DNA of 64,000 bases, taken from Streptomyces sp. DH41 (GTDB taxonomy: Bacteria > Actinomycetota > Actinomycetes > Streptomycetales > Streptomycetaceae). Where the stretch lies: assembly GCF_029813785.1 (NCBI RefSeq), contig NZ_JARVKY010000005.1, positions 124,001 through 188,000 of the forward strand, given 5' to 3'. The first letter of the stretch is position 1. Each line of letters starts with the position of its first letter. Positions 8,930 to 16,218 of this stretch are shown here, piece by piece. Under the pieces are notes generated by a model, which had not been told where the DNA came from, did not search any database, and worked only from the letters and a program-made list of their open reading frames with translations. The position numbers and the translations under genes are program-made.

Positions 8930-9078
8930 GGCGACGGCGGAACGAGGAAGCCGGTGTGAATCCGGCGCGGTCCCGCCACTGTGATCGGCGAGCGAGTCCC
9001 GACAGGCCACTGCCCGACAGCGGGTGGGAAGGCCGGGACGAGCATCGACCCGAGAGCCAGGAGACTCACGCGGTCGCC
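8930..9078 (+). promoter_or_regulatory. Second cobalamin riboswitch, upstream of a ferredoxin gene
   Basis: On the plus strand GGAAGCCGGTGTGAATCCGG, GCGGTCCCGCCACTGTGATC, GGGTGGGAAGGCC and GAGAGCCAGGAGACTC occur in the canonical order of the AdoCbl riboswitch. The outer helix is GGCGAC (8930-8935) with GTCGCC (9073-9078). The following segment (9093-9114) can form a CCGGGG/CCCCGG hairpin just before a GAGAGAGGGA ribosome site, consistent with translational control of the gene starting at 9130. Confidence 0.93.
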
Positions 9079-9129
9079 TCCTCGACGGACCACCGGGGCG
9101 GATCTCCCCGGAGAGAGGGACGGCACCGC

Positions 9130-9534
9130 ATGCGCGCAACGCCGACCGGACGAACGACAGACGACGCGTGGCCCGCGAGAGCCACCGGCCCCGTGCCGTG
9201 CCGCATCGTCGTGTGCCGCGACTGCTGCTGCGGCAGCCCCAAAGTCGCCGGCGTCGACCACGCGGCCCAGACCGAACGCCTGCGCGCCGCGGCACCGGTA
9301 CGCGTCTCCGACTGCCTCGACGTCTGCGACCAGGCCAACGTCATCGTCGTACAGCCCTCCGGGGAAGGCCGCGCGGCCGGTGCCCGGCCCGTCTGGCTCG
9401 GACTGGTCAACGACCCGGACGCGACCGAGGACGTCGCCGCGTGGGTCGGCGCCGGCGGCCCCGGTGTGGCGCCCCTGCCGGAGATCCTGGACCTCCATGT
9501 CTTCAGCCCGCCGGGGCGCCGCGCCGCCGGGTGA
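9130..9534 (+). CDS. Thioredoxin-like [2Fe-2S] ferredoxin domain protein (134 aa)
   Basis: A small cytosolic protein with the cysteine pattern of thioredoxin-fold [2Fe-2S] ferredoxins: CRDCCCGSP near the N-terminus and SDCLDVCDQANVIVV (C-x3-C) later. The riboswitch directly upstream places it under B12 control. CbiW-like ferredoxins of this fold occur in cobalamin operons, which fits, but its partner is unknown. It ends 200 bp before the AraC gene. The ATG at 9130 is the first in frame after the riboswitch and follows GAGGGA by 9 nt. Confidence 0.82.
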   Translation: MRATPTGRTTDDAWPARATGPVPCRIVVCRDCCCGSPKVAGVDHAAQTERLRAAAPVRVSDCLDVCDQANVIVVQPSGEGRAAGARPVWLGLVNDPDATEDVAAWVGAGGPGVAPLPEILDLHVFSPPGRRAAG

Positions 9535-9736
9535 GATTCCGCTGTTTTGGCCGGGCCTCCGCCCGCCCGGTCCCGCTGTTCCAGCCGGACCGGGCGGCTT
9601 CACCGACCTGGTCCGGGCCGCCACCGACCGGCACCGCGCTCCCGAACCACGCGTCGGCGTCACCCTCGCCCACCTGGGGCATGCCGCAACGCGACCGGCG
9701 GCACGCCGCTGCCCGGCCGCCGGTTAGCCTGACCGC

Positions 9737-10507
9737 ATGCGTGTCACGAGGGAGCTGCCGACGCTCGCCGCCGGTGAGGTGGACGTGCCCTTCGTGATCA
9801 AGGGGTACGAGGAGGTCGTCGCCGACGACACGGCCTGGAACGAGCACTCGCACCCGTGGCACGAACTGCTCTGGAACGAGCACGGGGCGTCCACGGTCGT
9901 GGTGGGACCCCAGGTGTGGTGCGTCACGCCGACGCTGGGCCTGTGGATGCCGGCGGGGCAACTGCACTCCGCCTCCGCGGTCGCGGGCACCTCGTACCGG
10001 GCGCACTTCTTCCGGCACGGCACGGTGTCGGCGCTGCCGGACGTGCCGGTCGCGGTGGACATCACCCCGCTGCTCCGGCTCCTCCTGGAGCGGCTGGAGG
10101 AGGCGGACCTGCCGTCGCGCTCCCGGGCCGTGACCGAGGCGATGGTCCTCGACGTCCTGCGGCCGTCGTCCCGGGCGCTGCTGGTGCAGTTGCCCACCTC
10201 CGCGCTGCTGCGGCCGATCGTGGACGCGGTCCGGGCCGACCCCGCCCACCAGCGGACGCTGACCGGCTGGGCCGCCGCCCTCGGGTGCAGCGCCCGCACC
10301 CTGACCCGTGCGTTCCAGACCGAGACGGGCACGAGTTTCGCCCGCTGGGTCGCCGCGGTACGGGCCCAGCACGCCGTGCAGCTCCTCGCCCGAGGATTCG
10401 AGGTCGACGTGGTGGCCGACGTGGTCGGCTACCGCTCGGCGAGTGCCTTCGGGGCGGCCTTCCGGCGGACGACGGGGACGACTCCGGGCAGGTTCCGGGT
10501 CCGCTGA
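9737..10507 (+). CDS. AraC-family transcriptional regulator (256 aa)
   Basis: The N-terminal cupin-like sensor (about residues 20-105) shows NEHSHPWHELLWNEHG and GLWMPAGQLHS, with several His that could bind a ligand. The C-terminal 100 residues hold two helix-turn-helix motifs (LTGWAAALGCSARTLTRAFQ and VVADVVGYRSASAFGAAFR). AraC proteins next to siderophore transport genes often sense the ferric siderophore; the operon starts 215 bp downstream on the same strand, so that role is an inference from position. Confidence 0.9.
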   Translation: MRVTRELPTLAAGEVDVPFVIKGYEEVVADDTAWNEHSHPWHELLWNEHGASTVVVGPQVWCVTPTLGLWMPAGQLHSASAVAGTSYRAHFFRHGTVSALPDVPVAVDITPLLRLLLERLEEADLPSRSRAVTEAMVLDVLRPSSRALLVQLPTSALLRPIVDAVRADPAHQRTLTGWAAALGCSARTLTRAFQTETGTSFARWVAAVRAQHAVQLLARGFEVDVVADVVGYRSASAFGAAFRRTTGTTPGRFRVR

Positions 10508-10556
10508 CGGACTCGTCGGTGTCCCGATCGCTACAAGGCCTGTCGAAAAGGCTCGA

Positions 10557-10585
10557 TTGATGCGCGTGCACCAACTCCATACTCT
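10557..10585 (+). promoter_or_regulatory. Promoter of the siderophore transport operon
   Basis: TTGATG at 10557-10562 and TACTCT at 10580-10585 are separated by exactly 17 nt, a good match to a vegetative (HrdB-type) Streptomyces promoter. Transcription would start near 10591, inside the iron box. The leader to the first start codon is about 130 nt. Confidence 0.7.
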
Positions 10586-10587
10586 GT

Positions 10588-10606
10588 GCAGGTAAGCCTT
10601 ACCTAA
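10588..10606. promoter_or_regulatory. Iron box (DmdR/DtxR-type operator)
   Basis: GCAGGTAAGCCTTACCTAA is a near-perfect 19-bp dyad matching the DtxR/DmdR1 iron-box consensus TTAGGTTAGGCTAACCTAA. It begins 2 nt after the -10 hexamer and covers the expected transcription start, the usual repressing position. Fe(II)-loaded DmdR1 should shut off the downstream operon. Confidence 0.88.
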
Positions 10607-10722
10607 CCGTACTGGTGCGCGTGCCGTGCCCTGCTCCGTGAACCCTTGAGTCCGTGACCCCCGAGTCCGCGGTCCGGAGCAGGGGCCCCGGCACCGCCGA
10701 CCGAAAGTGAAAACACGGGTCG

Positions 10723-11775
10723 ATGAGAACTCCACGCCTTCGTGCGCTCGCCCTCGCGGCGGCCCTCCTGTTCGGCCTCACCGCCTGCGGCGGCCAGGAC
10801 GGCGACCAGGGGAAGCAGGACGACAGCGGCGCCGCCGGCGCCGACGGCTCCGGTCAGTTCCCCGTGACGGTGAAGCACGCGCTCGGGACCACCGTCGTCC
10901 CGTCCGAGCCCAAGCGCGTCGCCACCGTGAACTGGGCCAACGAGGAGGTGCCGCTCGCACTCGGCGTCGTCCCCGTCGGCATGGCCAAGGCCAACTTCGG
11001 TGACGACGACGGGGACGGCGTACTGCCCTGGACCGAGAAGCGCCTCAAGGAACTCGACGCCAAGACGCCCGTCCTGTTCGACGAGACCGACGGCATCGAC
11101 TTCGAGGCCGTCGCCGACACCAAGCCCGACGTCATCCTCGCCGCGTACTCCGGGCTGACCGAGCAGGACTACGAGACCCTCAGCCAGATCGCCCCCGTCG
11201 TGGCCTACCCCGAGGCCGCCTGGGCGACCCCGTGGCGCGACATCATCCGCCAGAACAGCAAGGCCATCGGACTCGCCGAGGAGGGCGACAAGCTCATCGG
11301 CGACCTCGAGGGGCGGATCAGCAAGACCGCCGCCAAGTACCCCCAGCTCAAGGGCAAGACGGCGATGTTCATGACGCACGTGTCCTCCAAGGACGTCAGC
11401 CAGGTCGGCTTCTACACGACCCACGACACCCGCACCCAGTTCTTCACCGACCTCGGCATGAAGATCCCCGCGAGCGTCTCCGGTCCGTCCGAGTCGACGA
11501 AGAAGTTCGTCCTCACCAAGAGCGCCGAGCGCATCGACGACTTCAACGACGTCGACATCATCACCGGCTACGGCGACGACACGGGCGAACTGCTGGGGGC
11601 CCTCAAGGACGACCCGCTCACCTCCAAGCTGGCCGCCGTGAAGCGGGGCTCCATCTACCTGCTGCCCGGCAGCACCCCGCTGGCCACCGCCGCCAACCCG
11701 ACCCCGCTGTCGATCCCGTACGTCCTGGACGACTACGCGAAGGCGCTCGCCGAGGCCGCGGACAAGGTCAAGTGA
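10723..11775 (+). CDS. Ferric-siderophore-binding lipoprotein (350 aa)
   Basis: The signal peptide ends at the lipobox LTACGG, followed by a Gly/Asp/Ala linker and a FecB-type periplasmic-binding fold (PSEPKRVATVNWANEEVPLAL, DTKPDVILAAYSGLTEQDYE, YGDDTGELL). It captures ferric siderophores outside the membrane and delivers them to the two permeases that follow with overlapping starts. The iron box lies about 120 bp upstream. Which siderophore is bound cannot be told from sequence. Confidence 0.92.
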   Translation: MRTPRLRALALAAALLFGLTACGGQDGDQGKQDDSGAAGADGSGQFPVTVKHALGTTVVPSEPKRVATVNWANEEVPLALGVVPVGMAKANFGDDDGDGVLPWTEKRLKELDAKTPVLFDETDGIDFEAVADTKPDVILAAYSGLTEQDYETLSQIAPVVAYPEAAWATPWRDIIRQNSKAIGLAEEGDKLIGDLEGRISKTAAKYPQLKGKTAMFMTHVSSKDVSQVGFYTTHDTRTQFFTDLGMKIPASVSGPSESTKKFVLTKSAERIDDFNDVDIITGYGDDTGELLGALKDDPLTSKLAAVKRGSIYLLPGSTPLATAANPTPLSIPYVLDDYAKALAEAADKVK

Positions 11776-12815
11776 CCGTCACCGACACCCCGACCGCGCC
11801 GGACGCCGTGCTGCTACGGCGTCCGGCGCGCGTCCGCGTCCTGTGGCTCCTCGTGGTCGCCGCGGTCCTCATCGCCGTCATGACGGCCTCCCTCGCCTTC
11901 GGCTCCCGCGGCGTCGCCTGGTCCGACGTGTGGGCGGCGCTCGGCGGCGCGGAGTCCACCCTGGAGGAGGCGGCGGTCGCCAAGCGCATACCTCGCACCC
12001 TCCTCGCCGTCGTCGTGGGCGCCGCCCTCGGACTCTCCGGCGCGGTCATGCAGGGCGTCACCCGCAACCCGCTGGCCGACCCCGGCATCCTCGGCGTCAA
12101 CATGGGCGCCTCCCTGGCCGTGGTCACCGCCATCGCCTACTTCGGCCTCTCCTCGGCGGACGGCTACATCTGGGTGGCGATGCTCGGGGCGGCACTCACC
12201 GCCGGCTTCGTGTACGCCATCGGATCGCTGGGCCGCGGCGGCGCCACCCCGCTGAAGCTGGCCCTCGCCGGCGCCGCCATCACGGCCGCCCTCACCTCCC
12301 TGGTCAGCGCCGTCGTACTGCCGCGCAACGACATCTCCGACACCTTCCGGCTGTGGCAGATCGGCGGCGTCGGAGGCGCCTCCTACGACCAGCTCGGCAG
12401 CGTCCTGCCGTTCCTCGGCGCCGGGTTCGTCATCTGCCTGGTCTCCGCCCGGGCCCTCAACTCGCTGGCACTGGGCGACGACCTGGCCGCCGGACTCGGT
12501 GAACGGGTGGCCCTCGTCCGGGCCGGCGCGGCGCTCGGCGCGGTCGTGCTGTGCGGCGCCTCCACCGCCGTCGCCGGGCCGATCCTCTTCGTCGGTCTCC
12601 TCGTACCGCACGTCTGCCGGCTCCTGGCCGGCGTCGACCACCGCTGGCTGCTGCCGTTCTCCGCGCTGAGCGGCGCGATCCTCCTGACGGCCGCGGACGT
12701 GCTGGGCCGGGTCGTGGCACGGCCGGCCGAGATCGACGTGGGGATCCTGACCGGGATCATCGGTGCCCCCTTCTTCATCCACATCGTCCGACGCCAAAAG
12801 GTCAGGTCCCTGTGA
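11772..12815 (+). CDS. Siderophore ABC transporter permease 1, FecCD family (347 aa)
   Basis: A FecCD-type permease with about nine to ten membrane spans. Hallmarks are RIPRTLLAVVVGAALGLSGA, GVTRNPLADPGILGVNMGAS and GPILFVGLLVPHVCRLL. The start is GTG at 11772, which overlaps the TGA of the binding protein (GTGA). With the next gene it should form a heterodimeric channel, as in FepD/FepG. Confidence 0.92.
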   Translation: MTVTDTPTAPDAVLLRRPARVRVLWLLVVAAVLIAVMTASLAFGSRGVAWSDVWAALGGAESTLEEAAVAKRIPRTLLAVVVGAALGLSGAVMQGVTRNPLADPGILGVNMGASLAVVTAIAYFGLSSADGYIWVAMLGAALTAGFVYAIGSLGRGGATPLKLALAGAAITAALTSLVSAVVLPRNDISDTFRLWQIGGVGGASYDQLGSVLPFLGAGFVICLVSARALNSLALGDDLAAGLGERVALVRAGAALGAVVLCGASTAVAGPILFVGLLVPHVCRLLAGVDHRWLLPFSALSGAILLTAADVLGRVVARPAEIDVGILTGIIGAPFFIHIVRRQKVRSL

Positions 12816-13864
12816 GCGCCCCAGCCGTCCGCGCCCCGTCCACGTCGGCGGCCGTCACCCGCGCCCGGGTCCGCGGCGCGTACCGGCGACGGCTGCTCGC
12901 CCTGACGCTGCTGCTGCTCGTCGTCGCCGCGTTCGTCACGACACTCATGGCCGGCCACACCTTCTACCCGGCCGGCGACGTGCTGCGCGTGGTCATGGGC
13001 GAGCAGGTGCCGGGCGCCTCCTTCACCGTCGGCACGCTGCGGCTGCCCCGGGCGGTACTGGCGCTGACCGCCGGGTTCAGCTTCGGCATGGCCGGCGTCA
13101 CCTTCCAGACCATGCTCCGCAACCCGCTCGCCAGCCCCGACGTCATCGGCATCAGCGCGGGGGCGAGCGCGGCGGCGGCCCTCGCCATCGTGACCTTCTC
13201 GATGAGCGGGACCGGGGTGTCGATCGTGGCGATCGCCGCCGCGCTCGGAGTGGCGCTGGTCATGTACACCCTCGCCTTCCGCGACGGGGTCGCCGGAACC
13301 AGGCTCATCCTGATCGGCATCGGTGTCGCCGCCATGCTCGACAGCGTCACCTCCTACGTCCTGTCGCAGGCCGGCGAGTGGGACCTCCAGGAGGCGATGC
13401 GCTGGCTCACGGGCAGCCTCAACGGCACCACCTGGGAAGAGACCGTGCCCGCCGTCCTCGCCGTACTCGTGTGCGGCCCGGTGCTGCTGTCCCGGGCCCG
13501 CGACCTGAGCGCGCTGAGCCTGGGCGACGACACGGCCTCCGCGCTCGGCGTCCGCGTCGAACGCACCCGCGTCACGGTGATCGTCGCGGCCGTCGGACTG
13601 ATCGCGTTCGCGACGGCGGCCGCCGGACCGATCGCCTTCGTCGCGTTCCTCTCCGGGCCGATCGCCGCCCGGCTGACGGGGCCCGGCGGATCCCTGCTGG
13701 TGCCCGCGGGACTGGTCGGCTCCCTGCTCGTCCTGGTCGCCGACTTCACCGGCCAGTACGCCTTCGACACCCGCTACCCCGTGGGTATCGTCACGGGAGT
13801 TCTCGGCGCGCCCTACCTCGTCTACCTGATCGTCCGCACCAACCGGGCCGGAGGCTCACTGTGA
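12812..13864 (+). CDS. Siderophore ABC transporter permease 2, FecCD family (350 aa)
   Basis: The second FecCD-type permease (FepG-like). The conserved blocks are LRLPRAVLALTAGFSFGMAG, MLRNPLASPDVIGISAGASA and GPIAFVAFLSGPIAARLTGP. A basic cytoplasmic N-terminus of about 30 residues precedes the first helix. The start is GTG at 12812, overlapping the previous stop by 4 nt, so it is translationally coupled to permease 1. Confidence 0.92.
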   Translation: MSAPAVRAPSTSAAVTRARVRGAYRRRLLALTLLLLVVAAFVTTLMAGHTFYPAGDVLRVVMGEQVPGASFTVGTLRLPRAVLALTAGFSFGMAGVTFQTMLRNPLASPDVIGISAGASAAAALAIVTFSMSGTGVSIVAIAAALGVALVMYTLAFRDGVAGTRLILIGIGVAAMLDSVTSYVLSQAGEWDLQEAMRWLTGSLNGTTWEETVPAVLAVLVCGPVLLSRARDLSALSLGDDTASALGVRVERTRVTVIVAAVGLIAFATAAAGPIAFVAFLSGPIAARLTGPGGSLLVPAGLVGSLLVLVADFTGQYAFDTRYPVGIVTGVLGAPYLVYLIVRTNRAGGSL

Positions 13865-14778
13865 CCGCGTCCCACACCCTCGCCACCGAGGACCTCACGC
13901 TCGGCTACGGCGACCGTGCCGTCATCGAGGGCCTGGACCTGACCCTCGCGGCCGGGCGGATCACGGTGATCGTCGGCGCCAACGCCTGCGGCAAGTCGAC
14001 GCTGCTGCGCGCCATGTCCCGGCTGCTCGTCCCGCGCACCGGCCGGGTCGTCCTGGACGGCAAGGAGGTCCACCGCACCCCCGCCAAGGAACTCGCCCGC
14101 ACCCTGGGCCTGCTGCCCCAGTCGCCGGTCACCCCCGAGGGCATCACGGTGCTGGACCTGGTCGGCCGGGGACGCCATCCCCACCAGCGCGCCTTCTCCC
14201 GCTGGACGGCGAAGGACGACGCGGCGGTCGCCGCCGCTCTGGACGCCACCCACACCACCGACCTGATGGACCGGGCCGTCGACGAACTCTCCGGCGGCCA
14301 GCGCCAGCGGGTGTGGATCGCGATGGCGCTGGCCCAGCAGACCGACCTGCTGCTGCTCGACGAGCCCACCACGTTCCTCGACATCAGCCATCAGGTGGAG
14401 GTCCTCGACCTGCTGACCGACCTGAACCGGACCCGCGGCACCACGATCGTGATGGTCCTGCACGACCTCAACCTGGCCGCGCGCTACGCGGACCGGCTCA
14501 TCGCCCTGGCGTCCGGACGACTGCACGCCGCCGGGACGACCGAGGACGTGATGACCGTGGACACGGTCCGGGCCCTGTACGGAATGGAGAGCCGCGTCAT
14601 CGAGGACCCGGTCTCCGGCAAGCCCCTTGTCCTGCCGATCGGCCGCCACCACACGACGGACGCCGCCAAGGCCGTCCGGACCACCGCGTCGGGCACCTCG
14701 CACACCGGCACCGAGGCCGGGACCACTACGGCGGGCACCTCCCGCGCCGGCACCCCGAAGTCCGGAGCGAGGCCGTGA
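13861..14778 (+). CDS. Siderophore ABC transporter ATPase (305 aa)
   Basis: FepC/FecE-type ATPase: Walker A GANACGKST, signature LSGGQRQRVW, Walker B LLLLDEPTTFLD, H-loop MVLHDLN. The catalytic domain ends near residue 260; the remaining 45 residues are a Thr/Gly/Ala-rich low-complexity tail not usual for the family. The start is GTG at 13861 with a 4-nt overlap, and the stop overlaps the MFS start. Confidence 0.92.
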   Translation: MTASHTLATEDLTLGYGDRAVIEGLDLTLAAGRITVIVGANACGKSTLLRAMSRLLVPRTGRVVLDGKEVHRTPAKELARTLGLLPQSPVTPEGITVLDLVGRGRHPHQRAFSRWTAKDDAAVAAALDATHTTDLMDRAVDELSGGQRQRVWIAMALAQQTDLLLLDEPTTFLDISHQVEVLDLLTDLNRTRGTTIVMVLHDLNLAARYADRLIALASGRLHAAGTTEDVMTVDTVRALYGMESRVIEDPVSGKPLVLPIGRHHTTDAAKAVRTTASGTSHTGTEAGTTTAGTSRAGTPKSGARP

Positions 14779-16136
14779 CCCCGAAACTCGCGGCGCTGCT
14801 GCCCGATCTCGCGCCCTGGCGTTCCTCCCGCGACTTCCGCCTGCTGTGGACGCAGGGCCTGGTCACCTACCTCGGCAGCGTGATGGCGCTGATCGCGCTG
14901 CCGCTCCAGATCAAGGACCTGACCGGCTCCCCGCTCGCGGTCGGTGTGATGGGCGCCGTCGAACTCGTCCCGCTGGTCGTCTTCGGACTGTACGGCGGAG
15001 CGCTCGCGGACGCGGTGGACCGGCGCAAGGTCATCGTGCTGACCGAGGCGGGACTGGGGCTGCTGGCGGCCGTCCTGCTCGTGAACGCGCTGCTGCCGAA
15101 TCCGTTGCTCTGGCCGCTGTACGTGGTGGCGGGCGGGGTGGCGGCCCTCGCGGGACTCCAACGGCCCGCGCTGGACTCGCTGCTGGCCCGGATCGTCCCG
15201 CACGACCAGCTCGCCGCCGCGGCCGCCCTGAACGCCCTGCGCTGGCAGGCCGGCGCCATCGCCGGCCCCGCGCTGGCCGGCCTCGTCGTCGCCTACGCCG
15301 GCAACGTCCCCGCGTACGCCACCACGGTGGTCTGCTTCTGCGTGTCGGTCCTGATGTGCCGTCGGCTCTCGTCCGTGCCGCCCGTCGAGCACGCCACCAA
15401 GCCGTCGTTGCGCGGCATCGTGGAAGGGGCCCGGTACGCCTGGTCGAGACCGGTGCTGCTGGGCACCTACGCGATCGACCTGGCGGCGATGTTCTTCGCC
15501 TTCCCGAACACCATCTTCCCCTTCCTCGCCGACGAACTCGACGCCGACTGGTCGCTGGGACTGATGTACTCCGCGGGCGCCGTCGGATCGCTGCTGGTGA
15601 GCCTGACCAGCGGCTGGGTGTCCAGAACGCAGCGGCACGGCCTGCTGGTGGTGTTCGGCGCCGCCGCCTGGGGCCTGGCCATGGCGGCGGCCGGCTGGAC
15701 GTCGCAGGTCTGGCTGGTACTGGTGTTCCTCGGTCTGGCCGGTGCGGGGGACATGCTGAGCGGGCTGGGCCGCTCCACCATCTGGAACCAGACCATCCCC
15801 GACCGGCTGCGCGGCCGCCTCGCCGGCATCGAGGTCCTCTCCTACAGCGTCGGTCCGCAACTCGGCCAGGTCCGCGCCGGTGCGATGGCCGGCTGGACCG
15901 GCGCCCGCCCGGCGATCTGGACCGGCGGCCTCGCCTGCGTCGCCGCGGTGGGCATGCTCACCGTCGCACTGCCGAGGCTCATCAGCTACGACGCCCGGAC
16001 CGACGAGGACGCCGCTCGCCGCCGCGCCGACGAGGAGGCCCGACCCCGCGCACGGGACACCACCGCGACCGGCTCCGGCCCCGGGGACCCGGGCCCCGCC
16101 GCCCTCACCCCCGAAGCGGGCGGGGAGAATCGCTGA
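14775..16136 (+). CDS. EntS-like MFS siderophore exporter (453 aa)
   Basis: A 12-span MFS protein of the EntS/MFS_3 type. It has FRLLWTQGLVTYLGSVMALI at the N-terminus, the loop motif GGALADAVDRRKV, and LAGAGDMLSGLGRSTIWNQ with PDRLRGRLAGIE in the second half, as in enterobactin exporter EntS. The C-terminal 45 residues are a polar, disordered tail. GTG at 14775 overlaps the ATPase stop. A co-transcribed exporter implies that the operon handles both release of a siderophore and its recovery, although no biosynthesis genes lie in the window. Confidence 0.9.
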   Translation: MTPKLAALLPDLAPWRSSRDFRLLWTQGLVTYLGSVMALIALPLQIKDLTGSPLAVGVMGAVELVPLVVFGLYGGALADAVDRRKVIVLTEAGLGLLAAVLLVNALLPNPLLWPLYVVAGGVAALAGLQRPALDSLLARIVPHDQLAAAAALNALRWQAGAIAGPALAGLVVAYAGNVPAYATTVVCFCVSVLMCRRLSSVPPVEHATKPSLRGIVEGARYAWSRPVLLGTYAIDLAAMFFAFPNTIFPFLADELDADWSLGLMYSAGAVGSLLVSLTSGWVSRTQRHGLLVVFGAAAWGLAMAAAGWTSQVWLVLVFLGLAGAGDMLSGLGRSTIWNQTIPDRLRGRLAGIEVLSYSVGPQLGQVRAGAMAGWTGARPAIWTGGLACVAAVGMLTVALPRLISYDARTDEDAARRRADEEARPRARDTTATGSGPGDPGPAALTPEAGGENR

Positions 16137-16156
16137 GACCGCCGACGCACACGGAC

Positions 16157-16188
16157 AGCCGACGACGCACACAGCCGACGACGCACCC
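16157..16188. repeat. 16-bp tandem duplication between exporter and gamma-glutamyltransferase
   Basis: AGCCGACGACGCACAC (16157-16172) is followed at once by AGCCGACGACGCACCC (16173-16188). A degraded third copy (GCCGACGCACAC) precedes them at 16141-16152. The repeats fill most of the 82-nt spacer between the two genes. Confidence 0.85.
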
Positions 16189-16218
16189 ACCCGACACACG
16201 CAGTCACCGAGGTGAGAG

